Shown here piece by piece: positions 1-7,600 of a stretch of DNA of 9,926 bases. Position numbers and translations under genes: made by a program. This DNA is from Bacillota bacterium (GTDB lineage Bacteria; Bacillota; Clostridia; Oscillospirales; Oscillospiraceae). Every line of letters starts with the position of its first letter. Within the stretch, counting starts at the first letter, position 1. The notes under the pieces are model-generated. The model searched no databases and was not told the origin of the DNA. It saw only the letters and a list, made by a program, of their open reading frames with translations. The DNA lies in contig JAJUHD010000088.1 of NCBI GenBank assembly GCA_029268085.1, positions 1 to 9,926 on the forward strand, written 5' to 3'.

Positions 1-71
1 ACGTCGTCCGCTGTAACCAGATGCTTATCCTTGATGATCTCGCGTATTTGTTCCTTGCTTAATATTCCCAT
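1..71 (-). CDS. Transposase N-terminus, IS256 family-like (partial)
   Basis: A reading frame starts with ATG at 71 and runs leftward out of the window, leaving about 23 codons visible. The peptide begins MGILSKEQIREIIKDKHLVT and continues with ADDV. This matches the style of IS256-family transposase N-termini, which open with a short helix rich in K, E and I followed by a T-x-D-V segment before the conserved LKDLF-type region. A ribosome binding site, GGAAAGGTGAT, ends a few bases before the ATG and supports this start. The DDE catalytic triad would lie far outside the window, so function is inferred from a short stretch only. A different helical DNA-binding protein is possible but less likely given the terminal-repeat-like leader. 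Confidence 0.55.
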   Translation of the reverse strand, partial: MGILSKEQIREIIKDKHLVTADD

Positions 72-145
72 TTCTATCACCTTTCCTTAGTCTACCAAAA
101 TCACTTCGGAAAAGCAAAAGCACAAATTATTTTACACTGCCCCTT
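1..145 (-). mobile_element. IS256-like insertion sequence, 5' end only
   Basis: The left edge carries the beginning of a transposase gene (1-71, minus strand) preceded by about 70 bases of non-coding DNA. Read on the minus strand, this leader begins with GGGGCAGTGTAAAATAATTT (144-125), which resembles the outer terminal inverted repeat of clostridial IS256-family elements, whose ends often contain GTGTAAA. I therefore place the element boundary near position 145. The rest of the element and its other end lie outside the window, so neither the matching inverted repeat nor a target-site duplication can be checked. The family is inferred from the N-terminal residues and the layout, not from a catalytic motif. 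Confidence 0.55.
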
Positions 146-440
146 TTTTCTCCTGCTCCAACGCATAATAAAACCACTTAAGAAATGTATCTATTGCTTC
201 TTCCATCCCGCCCATGTCAAGTTCAGTATATGATACAGGATGCCCTCCAGGTCCCACCCCAAAAGCGCTGCCATAGTTGCCGTTTCTACACCAGCCCTGC
301 TCCTGACCTAAAGCATCCAAGACGACCTTCGGATTAATACCTTTGAGTCGGCAAAGCTTGTAAATTGCTTTGTCATAGCCACGCTCAACTAGTCCAGGAT
401 TATGTTCATTACAGATTTTCGTAATTTTCTCCTGTGTCAA
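132..440 (-). CDS. Lysozyme-like small protein, 3' end cut by the IS
   Basis: This 102-aa frame weakly resembles lysozyme-like domains. Around residues 34-62 it reads GINPKVVLDALGQEQGW, then a short loop, then GSAFGVGPGG. That fits the helix with a catalytic-type Glu followed by a Gly-rich turn seen in glucosaminidase and transglycosylase folds. No signal peptide is visible. The last codons (GGG GCA GTG TAA) fall inside the presumed insertion-sequence end, so the native C-terminus is probably lost. The only start in frame is TTG at 440, with no Shine-Dalgarno sequence. The same frame stays open upstream to about 607, overlapping the end of the 184-aa gene. It may be a separate weakly translated gene, a frameshift extension of that gene, or a broken fragment. 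The family call is tentative. Confidence 0.5.
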   Translation of the reverse strand: MTQEKITKICNEHNPGLVERGYDKAIYKLCRLKGINPKVVLDALGQEQGWCRNGNYGSAFGVGPGGHPVSYTELDMGGMEEAIDTFLKWFYYALEQEKKGAV

Positions 441-469
441 CGAATCTGAATTTATGAATTCATCATTAC

Positions 470-1024
470 TTATTGTCCGCTCTTCTTCAACAGTTCTTCC
501 TTCACGGTCTGCATATGTGTAAGTTTTTGAATAGCTTCCTGCTCCGCCTCCGCTGCTTTTGCCGCCAAGCCCCCTGCCTTGTCCTCCGCCTTTTTCTTCC
601 CTAGGTTACCGCTTCCGTTCCCGCGCAAATCCTCGGGTACTGACTCCCGGTCTGCGTCGAGCGGAGCTTCCAGGTCCGGCCCGTAATAAAATATGTCCGC
701 TTCCGGGTCGTAGTTTATTTTCGCGCCGTATTTCCTGCCGCGCACATTGAAGTACATCTCCCCGTTTTCGTCTGTCTCCGGCTGAATCCCGAGGATTCCT
801 ATGCGGTCAAACAAGCCGTATTTTTGAATTTCGGCAGTATCCCGGGGTTTTCCCAGGGCGCTGACAGGCCTGGCTTCTTCTCCTGTATAAAAAAGGTTTT
901 GCGCCCCGTTCTGATTCCAGAGTCCGTTCTCCCCGCCGTCCTCGCCCGAGGGGTATGCCGCCGCATCGTCCGCCAAGGGCGAACCGCTGTTCTCATTATA
1001 TGCGGAATAGTTTTCCAAGTCCAT
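470..1024 (-). CDS. Hypothetical 184-aa hydrophilic protein
   Basis: I do not recognise this protein. From the ATG at 1024 it begins MDLENYSAYNENSG. It has an acidic, Gly/Asn/Pro-rich N-terminal third, a compact middle with aromatic residues (GEMYFNVRGRKYGAKINYD, then ADIFYYGPDLE), and a charged Ala/Lys/Glu-rich C-terminus from about residue 140 that should form a helix or coiled coil. It has no signal peptide or membrane segment. A longer start at 1072 is open, but the ATG at 1024 has a GGAG eight bases upstream and lies just after the stop of the preceding ORF (1042), so I prefer it. It sits between two small ORFs on the same strand, which suggests one transcript. A phage or mobile-element origin is possible but unproven. 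Confidence 0.6.
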   Translation of the reverse strand: MDLENYSAYNENSGSPLADDAAAYPSGEDGGENGLWNQNGAQNLFYTGEEARPVSALGKPRDTAEIQKYGLFDRIGILGIQPETDENGEMYFNVRGRKYGAKINYDPEADIFYYGPDLEAPLDADRESVPEDLRGNGSGNLGKKKAEDKAGGLAAKAAEAEQEAIQKLTHMQTVKEELLKKSGQ

Positions 1025-1032
1025 ACTTAAAT

Positions 1033-1036
1033 CTCC
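1033..1036 (-). promoter_or_regulatory. Ribosome binding site choosing the start at 1024
   Basis: On the minus strand GGAG is followed by eight bases and then ATG (1024-1022). No comparable site precedes the alternative in-frame ATG at 1072, which lies inside the preceding ORF. This favours the shorter 184-aa product. Confidence 0.5.
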
Positions 1037-1041
1037 GTTTT

Positions 1042-1269
1042 TTACATTTTTTTCTTTTGTTTTTCGAGCCATTCGTCGTTTTGATCTTTTTCCAAGCCGA
1101 GCTCCAGCATGCGCCGGTGCAGGCTCTCGTTTTCTCCGAAGGGGCCGGCGTTCGCCTCCTCGCCTGGCCGGCTCAGCTCGCTTTCTATGCAGCCGGCAAT
1201 TCGCGCCGTGTTTTCGGGCGCAAAAAACCCCGCGGCCGCAGCGGCTGCGGGGTTTTTTGGTCCTAGCAA
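1042..1269 (-). CDS. Doubtful 75-aa ORF, possible gene remnant
   Basis: The C-terminal 40 or so residues (ESLHRRMLELGLEKDQNDEW and on to EKQKKKM) look like a genuine charged helical protein tail, and the stop lies 17 bases before the next start. The N-terminus is suspicious. The start would be TTG at 1269, and residues 5-16 (KNPAAAAAAGFF) are simply the translation of a GC-rich hairpin. There is no other standard start before the internal Met in HRRM. On the minus strand the hairpin is followed by six T, so transcription from upstream should end there. The most economical view is a truncated gene whose 5' part was lost at a junction near the hairpin. No family is recognised. Confidence 0.3.
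   Translation of the reverse strand: MLGPKNPAAAAAAGFFAPENTARIAGCIESELSRPGEEANAGPFGENESLHRRMLELGLEKDQNDEWLEKQKKKM
1222..1258. terminator. Bidirectional intrinsic terminator hairpin
   Basis: CCCCGCGGCC (1228-1237) and GGCTGCGGGG (1243-1252) form a 10-bp stem with one G-T wobble and a five-base loop. Six A precede it and six T follow it, so it has a T-tract in both directions. No complete gene ends just before it on either strand, so which transcript it serves is unclear. Confidence 0.75.
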
Positions 1270-1446
1270 TGCGCGAGGCTGCGGAAATTGATAATATTCA
1301 CTGAAGGCATTTTGTGTCGTTCAGGAAAAGTACCCGTGAAGTTTTTTGTAATAAGCAGATTAAATCACGGTAAAACAAACGCCTGGTTTGTTAAATATCT
1401 GCTGCTGAAAGAAAATCCAGTTTTCTGAAGCCCGCAAAAAATATAA

Positions 1447-1481
1447 GCCGACTGATGAAATAAAAATCAGTCGGCATTTTT
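1447..1481. terminator. Intrinsic terminator, usable in both directions
   Basis: GCCGACTGAT (1447-1456) pairs perfectly with ATCAGTCGGC (1466-1475) around a nine-base A-rich loop. It is followed by ATTTTTAT on the plus strand. On the minus strand it is followed by TTATATTTTTT, so it could stop transcripts from either side. It insulates the large gene from the minus-strand block. Confidence 0.75.
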
Positions 1482-1614
1482 ATAAGTATTATGCAAATTA
1501 TGGTGAAGAAAATGCTGTCAGAAAATCAAATCGTCGATTTCTGAGAATTAAAATGCCGGCGCGTATTAAATGCGGCTCCGCCTCAAGCTGCAATGAGCTT
1601 CCATTCAATTGCAC

Positions 1615-1655
1615 TAATAGTAAAAATTTGTTATTACATCTCGGCTTTACTATTA
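1615..1655. repeat. 10-bp inverted repeat upstream of the large gene's promoter
   Basis: TAATAGTAAA (1615-1624) and TTTACTATTA (1646-1655) are exact reverse complements separated by 21 bases, ending 22 bases before the proposed -35 box. The position suits an operator or activator site. It is AT-rich, so chance is a real alternative. Confidence 0.4.
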
Positions 1656-1677
1656 CAATTATTTTACAATATTGGTC

Positions 1678-1706
1678 TTGCGGAGTTTATTTTTGACATT
1701 TATAAT
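1678..1706 (+). promoter_or_regulatory. Sigma-A-type promoter for the SLH/GDPD gene
   Basis: A perfect TATAAT -10 box (1701-1706) lies 17 bases after TTGCGG (1678-1683), which matches the -35 consensus in its first three bases. It would give a leader of about 55 bases before the ATG at 1768. A nearby TTGACA (1693-1698) has no -10 box at correct spacing. Confidence 0.5.
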
Positions 1707-1767
1707 TCCGCGTTGTGCCCGTATATGCTGATATAAGCGATCAAGTTGTCATACTTAGGAGGAAAGA

Positions 1768-4700
1768 ATGAAAAGGAAAAAATCATTTGCTCTGCTGCTG
1801 ATATTGTTTCAGTTATTGGCAATATTTCCTTTTTCTCCGGCAAGCCATGCGGCCGGCGAAGGGGAACAAAAAAGTACTGTTACCGCAAAAATGGTCGACA
1901 GCGCACCCGTTATTGACGGGAAGCTTACCGATTCCATATGGTCGCTAAGCAACAATGTCAGTATTCCCCTGACAGCCACGGTCCCGCACAGCGCCAGCTT
2001 CGACGTAAAGTGGGACTATACTTATCTTTATGTGGCGGTAAGCGTAAAAGGCGACAGCGACCTGGTCGCCGGCTCGGCATGGGTGAGCAGCGATGTCGTC
2101 AGCATTTTCCTCGACCCCACGAAGCACGCAAGCGGACCTTATGTCAATGGAGACTGGCAGATAGGCATAGGATATAACCCTGACGACAACTTCAATCCAT
2201 ATATCCTGATGGGCGCCGGTATTGCCCAATCAGCCGCCGAACAGGCGGCTCTCAAGAGAAATATTCTGGCTGTCACCGCGCCCACCTCGGAAGGCTGGAA
2301 CGCCGAAATAGCCATACCCTGGAAGAGTCTAGGCCTGGATTCCTATCTGCAGAGGGAATTCGGCTTCAATTTGGCTGTTGACAACATGGCTTCCGGCACT
2401 CTTTATTCAAGCGTGTGGTGCGCTTCAAACGGCGTTAAAACTCTGTGGAACACAACCGCGTCATTCGGAATTCTAAAGCTGTCCGGCGATATTGTTAATA
2501 ATACGGACGGCGACGTTATATACTCCGAAAACTTCAACGGCTATGCCGACGGCACCCTGCCGTCTAACTATACGCCGATTTCAGGTCAGCAATCGGGGTG
2601 GTCCGTCAGCGGGGGCAAGCTGATAGGCAGTTTTAACACCTCCGGCGCCTCGCAGAGACGCATATCAATACCCGCACTCGGAGATAATTTCACGATGTCG
2701 GTGGACATCGCCTTTATAAACTATATAAACACGTCCAGATGGCTTTCGGCTTATTACCGTGCGCCGCTCAGCAACAGCGCCGGCTATTACCATTTTTCAA
2801 ACAGGGCGAAAGGCGCGGGCGAGATATCGTCATATACGAGCGCGGGAAGCTGGCTGTATTTTGTGGACACCAACAGCGACGGCACGGCGTTGACCGCGCT
2901 TGAAAAAAACGCTACCTATAATCTTTCGGTCAGCGCGTTCGGGCAGGACCTGCACCATGTCAGATCATACGAGGTATCGCATGATACAAAGCTGATCAGT
3001 TTCGACAGAAGCTATAATACTTATGATAAATTCGGAACGGACCTTACAAATTGCCTTGAGCGCGGCCGCTTCGGATTGCAGGTGGATCAGTCGATAGCCT
3101 CGTTTGACAATATCGTAATCAGAAAACTTGAGGTAAGCGGCATAAGCGTTTCCGGCATACCTGACTCTGTCAAGCAGCTGGAAACGATAACGCTTTCAGT
3201 CGGCGTCGGCCTGTCCGACGGAAGCTCGGCTTCGGTCAACCTGAAGGACGCGAGGATTTATTCCTCGGACTCCGGCATTTTGAAGGTTTGTGACGACAAG
3301 ACCATAAAAGCGCTGAAAACCGGTACGGCCACCGTGTCCGTAATAGTGGGCAACAAGCTGTACACAAAGAGCGTTACGGTAAACGCCTCGGAAAAGGCTC
3401 CCGCCATAACGTCCCTCACACCCGATGAGAAACTTCTCAAAACGGTCGTAAACTCCGGCATCGCCGCATCATCAATTTCCTTTTCGGCGATTGATGAAAC
3501 TTTTACGGAATCAAAGCTGAACGGAGCCAGCGCCGGAATCTCATGGTCCTCAAGCGATAGCAGCGTCGTCGCCTATGACGCCTTAAGCTCATCTTTCACC
3601 GCCCTGAAAAAAGGTACGGCGACAATCACAGCGACAATGGACGGCGTTTCCTCCGAGATTACGGTATGGGTACGCGAAAGCGCTTCCGACAGAGTATTCA
3701 TTTATGCAGATTTTGAGGACGGGATGCTGCCCGCATCCTGGAGCAAAATCGGGACTTCCGGCAGCTATTCCATCGAAAGCGAAACCGTCGATAAAGGGGA
3801 TGGAAAGACTTCAAGCAACCGCTACCTCGCTATGGGGAAAAGCACACGCATTCTGATTCCCATGCCGAAGGGAGCGGGCGACTACGAGATAGAGGGCGAT
3901 ATAACATTTACTCAGGCGGACAATTCTTCCCGCTGGGCATCCATCATGTACAGGATACAGAACAAGGATTACCCGTATTTCCAGTTTGCGATCAGGCAGA
4001 CCTCAACCGCCTCCAACGGAACCGAATTCGCCTTCAGGAACGCTTCCAACGCATGGGATGTCCGTCAGAAAGCCCCTTTCACCGAGAACATGGAGCTCGG
4101 CGCCAAGCATCATATGAAGGTCGTGGTATACCGTAATAAGATTAAACAGTACCTCGACGGAATAGAGCTTGAATTCGCCGACAATGCCGGAGACTTTCTC
4201 ACGGGTGATATCGGACTTCAGACAGACCTTGCCAGCGTGAGGTTCGACAACATAAAGGTTTCTTTTGATCCCGACCCGCTCCCGGATGTTCCCCGTCCGG
4301 ATGCCCAGTATGCAAACGCCAAGATTTTGAACGGCAATCTGGTGAACTGCCCGACGGTGATATGCAACGGGCCCGCGAGTCTTGCGAATATCAACACCCT
4401 GATAAACGACAGCGTGACATCTTCCATACTGCTCGATTTGAGGCTTAAAGGCTCTGTGCTCTGCGCTTACAGCGGATTACGGGAAGTAGGCGCTTTGTCC
4501 GATGTAATCAGCGCCGCTTCCGGTAAACTTATCATGATGTTCAACATAAGCGATGCAGACACCGCAAGCGCGCTTGCGTCCTATATAAGCCAGAATAAGA
4601 TAGAGGATTTGAACGTCGTAAGCGACAATATCGCGCTTCTGCAATCGTTTCGCGCTCTGGCGACGAAAACCAGGGCCTCGCTGCGAATAAACGATATCAG

Positions 4701-7554
4701 CATAGCCGATCCTTATGCTGTTGCCCAGGCCGCAAACAGAGCATACTGCATGTCCGTAATAATACCGCAGTCGGCCGCGGCGAAAGATGCCGTCGAAAAG
4801 ATACAGGGCAGAATGCTCGGCGTATTTGTTGTCTGCGACGACACCGCAGCCGGAATGCATAAGGCTATAACCTCCGGAGCCAACGGAATCATAACGGGTG
4901 ATCCCGAAGGCCTTTATAAGGCCTCCCGGATATACGACAGCCCAACCTTGACGCGGCGTTCGTTTGTCATAGGACACCGCGGCATCCCTTCTCTGTCTCC
5001 CGAAAACACGATGGCAAGCTACAGAATGGCTGTGGAGGAATACGGCGCGGACATGGTGGAAACTGACGTTTACCTTACAAAGGACGGCCATGTCATCATT
5101 TTGCACGACACGACTTTTTCCCGCACAACAGACATCAAAGAAACCACAGCTCTTGCTGACAGCGTTTTCACCGACGCCGGAACGACAAGAGCGGCATGCA
5201 CTCCAGGCAAGCTTACTCTTGAGCAGATAAGGAAGCTAGACGCCGGCTCCTGGTACGGCAGCGCTTTTGCCGGAGAAAAGATCCCCACTCTTGACGAATT
5301 GCTCCAATATGTCAAAGCGAAAAACATAACGCTCGTACTTGAGCTCAAGGATGCCTCGGACGGCATCGAGCAGGCCTGCGTCGACCTTGTAAAAAAATAT
5401 GACTGCGCCGATAACGTCAACTTCATCACCTTCAATCAGAAAAGCATTCCGATCATGAAAACAATCGCTCCCCAATTTGCGATTGCGACGCTGTCCGGCA
5501 TAAGCGTCCCCGATTCTGTAAAACCGAATATTGCGCTTCGCGATGTGCTCAACTCAATTCTTCCGAATAACGCGGCCTACGACGCCAGCTACAGCTACAT
5601 AACCGACGCCGGCTTTATCCGAAACGCCAATGCGCGCGGCCTCGGCCTGTGGGGCTGGACATACGCCGACAAAAGCTCGTATGCCTGGGCCATTGACAAT
5701 GGTATAACGGGCCTGACCGGCAATAATTCCAATTTCACTAAAAGCTATGTCTTTGATCTGAAGCCGGAAAGCTCCTCCTATTCGCTGGATGTCGGCGGGA
5801 GCCTGAACCTTCTGGCCACCGCGCATGCAAATCTCGCCTGGGATTCACGCCTCTGTTCCCCCGCTGTGGCTGTTATCAGCGGCGCCGAAAACATCAGCGT
5901 GAGCGGAAGCAGCATAACCGGGCTTAAGAGCGGCACCGCGACAATACTTATGAGCACGTCCAGCGCCATGGATGCCTCCGCCTACAAGATTTACTCACAG
6001 CCTGTCACAATCACGGTCAACACGGTCCTGAAAAGCATCACCGCTCCCACCGCTGTCACGGGGCTGCCGAACGGAACCCCAAAGACGGCCTCCGCTCTGC
6101 GACTGCCCTCAAAGGTAACCATTCTCACCGGTGACGGCAGCGCAGAGGCGGACATAGAATGGGACGTCGCCTCCTGCTCTTATGATACGTCCTCGGCCGG
6201 CGCGCAGACTTTCACCGTAAGCGGAACGGTGACTTTGCCGGAAGGCGTTGTCAATCCGGACGGCGTCCCGCTTAAAACCTCAGTCAGCGTAACGGTAAAC
6301 GGAGCGGTAGGCAGCGGAGGAAATACTGCAACGCCCGGCACCAGTCCGGTGACCGTGGTCACAGGCGGCAGCACCGCCACCGCGAGGGTAAATGTTCCGG
6401 CTGTCACCGCTTCAAACGGCGTCGCTTCTGCAAGCGTGACAAGCAGTCAAATAAGCGCCATGGTGGAAGCGTCGGTCAACAAGGCAAAGGAGCAGAACGC
6501 GCAGGCGGCTCTCGAAATCCGTGTGGATAAAGCCGACAACGCTTCGGGCATATCGGTAAGCATCCCGCAGTCCTCGTTGTCGGCCATGACTTCAGGCAAT
6601 ATCGATAAGCTCACGCTCTCGTCTTCCTCCGTTACAATGAGCTTTGACAGCACCGCGCTGGCTGAAATCGGCGGAAATGGAGCCGGGGCCATCACTATCT
6701 CGGCCACCAAATCGGACCTCGCCGCACTTTCCGACAATGACAAGGCGCTTTTGGGAAACAGACCCGTTTATGATCTTAAAATAGTCTCCGACAGCAAAAC
6801 GATAAGCAGCTTCGGCGGCGGCACCGCAACGGTGAGCATTCCCTACAAGCCGTCCGCCGGAGAGGAAGCAAGCAAGATCGTTGTCTACTATGTTTCCGGC
6901 AGCGGCGAACTGATCATGGTGCCGGACTGCGTATATGACCCATCAAGCGCAACCGTAACCTTCAAAACCACACATTTCTCCTCCTACGCCGTGGCCTATA
7001 ACGACGTTGCCTTCTCGGACGTTTCAGGCTGGTACGAGGAATATGTCGGCTTCCTTGCCGCGAGAAAGATTATAAACGGCATGGGCAACGGCAAGTTCAG
7101 CCCGGATACTAATATCACAAGGGCACAGTTCGTTACTATCCTTGCGAATCTCCACGGCGGCAATCTTGGCAGCTATTCCGCCTCGTCCTTCACGGACGTG
7201 AAAGCCGGCGATTGGTATTTCACTGCGGCTCAGTGGGCACATAAGCTTGGTATTGCGACCGGCTACGACGGCAAATTCGATCCGGACGCGGCCATCACCC
7301 GTCAGGATATGGCGGTGATGATTTCGCGTTACGCCGATAAAGCCGCAAATTACACTCTGCGCAAGTCGGTCGGCGCCGTGACATTTACCGACAGCTCGGA
7401 AATATCCCCCTACGCCGCCGGCGCGGTGACGGCTATGCAGCAGGCGGGACTGATCAGCGGAAACGGAGACGGAAGCTTTGCCCCGAAGGCAAACGCCACC
7501 CGCGCCCAGGCGGCGAAAATCATCGCTCTGCTTATCCGGAGCAGACTCGGCTGA
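1768..7554 (+). CDS. S-layer-anchored modular glycerophosphodiester phosphodiesterase
   Basis: This 1928-aa secreted protein starts at an ATG five bases after AGGAGG. Residues 1-28 form a signal peptide (MKRKK, hydrophobic core, SHA cleavage). In order follow: a CBM9-like domain (about 35-238); a beta-sandwich module (249-454); two Ig-like domains of Big_2 type (457-543 and 546-636); a second, related sandwich (642-833); a degenerate GDPD-like barrel (846-1061); a GDPD domain (1065-1325); an Ig-like domain (1327-1420); a Big_4-like domain (1421-1511); a Gly/Thr linker; a domain often seen before SLH repeats in clostridia (1530-1745); and three SLH repeats (1747-1928) with TRAQ, TRQD and TRAQ motifs at 1784, 1844 and 1911. 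The GDPD has His1070-Arg-Gly, Glu1079-Asn-Thr, Glu1098, Asp1100, His1113, Glu1192 and Lys1194, so metal-dependent hydrolysis of glycerophosphodiesters is expected. SLH repeats bind secondary wall polymer, placing it on the cell surface. The substrate may be lipid head groups or teichoic-acid-like polymer; this is inferred. It appears to be transcribed alone. Confidence 0.9.
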   Translation: MKRKKSFALLLILFQLLAIFPFSPASHAAGEGEQKSTVTAKMVDSAPVIDGKLTDSIWSLSNNVSIPLTATVPHSASFDVKWDYTYLYVAVSVKGDSDLVAGSAWVSSDVVSIFLDPTKHASGPYVNGDWQIGIGYNPDDNFNPYILMGAGIAQSAAEQAALKRNILAVTAPTSEGWNAEIAIPWKSLGLDSYLQREFGFNLAVDNMASGTLYSSVWCASNGVKTLWNTTASFGILKLSGDIVNNTDGDVIYSENFNGYADGTLPSNYTPISGQQSGWSVSGGKLIGSFNTSGASQRRISIPALGDNFTMSVDIAFINYINTSRWLSAYYRAPLSNSAGYYHFSNRAKGAGEISSYTSAGSWLYFVDTNSDGTALTALEKNATYNLSVSAFGQDLHHVRSYEVSHDTKLISFDRSYNTYDKFGTDLTNCLERGRFGLQVDQSIASFDNIVIRKLEVSGISVSGIPDSVKQLETITLSVGVGLSDGSSASVNLKDARIYSSDSGILKVCDDKTIKALKTGTATVSVIVGNKLYTKSVTVNASEKAPAITSLTPDEKLLKTVVNSGIAASSISFSAIDETFTESKLNGASAGISWSSSDSSVVAYDALSSSFTALKKGTATITATMDGVSSEITVWVRESASDRVFIYADFEDGMLPASWSKIGTSGSYSIESETVDKGDGKTSSNRYLAMGKSTRILIPMPKGAGDYEIEGDITFTQADNSSRWASIMYRIQNKDYPYFQFAIRQTSTASNGTEFAFRNASNAWDVRQKAPFTENMELGAKHHMKVVVYRNKIKQYLDGIELEFADNAGDFLTGDIGLQTDLASVRFDNIKVSFDPDPLPDVPRPDAQYANAKILNGNLVNCPTVICNGPASLANINTLINDSVTSSILLDLRLKGSVLCAYSGLREVGALSDVISAASGKLIMMFNISDADTASALASYISQNKIEDLNVVSDNIALLQSFRALATKTRASLRINDISIADPYAVAQAANRAYCMSVIIPQSAAAKDAVEKIQGRMLGVFVVCDDTAAGMHKAITSGANGIITGDPEGLYKASRIYDSPTLTRRSFVIGHRGIPSLSPENTMASYRMAVEEYGADMVETDVYLTKDGHVIILHDTTFSRTTDIKETTALADSVFTDAGTTRAACTPGKLTLEQIRKLDAGSWYGSAFAGEKIPTLDELLQYVKAKNITLVLELKDASDGIEQACVDLVKKYDCADNVNFITFNQKSIPIMKTIAPQFAIATLSGISVPDSVKPNIALRDVLNSILPNNAAYDASYSYITDAGFIRNANARGLGLWGWTYADKSSYAWAIDNGITGLTGNNSNFTKSYVFDLKPESSSYSLDVGGSLNLLATAHANLAWDSRLCSPAVAVISGAENISVSGSSITGLKSGTATILMSTSSAMDASAYKIYSQPVTITVNTVLKSITAPTAVTGLPNGTPKTASALRLPSKVTILTGDGSAEADIEWDVASCSYDTSSAGAQTFTVSGTVTLPEGVVNPDGVPLKTSVSVTVNGAVGSGGNTATPGTSPVTVVTGGSTATARVNVPAVTASNGVASASVTSSQISAMVEASVNKAKEQNAQAALEIRVDKADNASGISVSIPQSSLSAMTSGNIDKLTLSSSSVTMSFDSTALAEIGGNGAGAITISATKSDLAALSDNDKALLGNRPVYDLKIVSDSKTISSFGGGTATVSIPYKPSAGEEASKIVVYYVSGSGELIMVPDCVYDPSSATVTFKTTHFSSYAVAYNDVAFSDVSGWYEEYVGFLAARKIINGMGNGKFSPDTNITRAQFVTILANLHGGNLGSYSASSFTDVKAGDWYFTAAQWAHKLGIATGYDGKFDPDAAITRQDMAVMISRYADKAANYTLRKSVGAVTFTDSSEISPYAAGAVTAMQQAGLISGNGDGSFAPKANATRAQAAKIIALLIRSRLG

Positions 7555-7600
7555 CAGAAAGCTTTCCCCCGAATTCGTTAATTCACAGGACTAAACTGAA

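Larger units (their letters stand above)
1270..1767. other. Intergenic spacer, AT-rich, no convincing gene
   Basis: This stretch separates the minus-strand cluster from the large plus-strand gene. It holds the hairpin at 1447-1475, an inverted repeat at 1615-1655, a promoter at 1678-1706 and the ribosome binding site of the large gene. A 47-codon plus-strand frame beginning at the ATG near 1553 has no good ribosome binding site and overlaps the promoter region, so I do not call it. I see no rRNA, tRNA or riboswitch here. Confidence 0.6.

Noticed and set aside
1553..1696. A 47-codon plus-strand frame in the spacer
   Set aside because: It has only a weak upstream purine run and overlaps the proposed promoter of the large gene.
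4477..5106. A 209-codon open frame on the minus strand
   Set aside because: It lies wholly inside the GDPD part of the large gene, has no ribosome binding site and no recognisable protein character. It is a shadow of GC-rich coding DNA.
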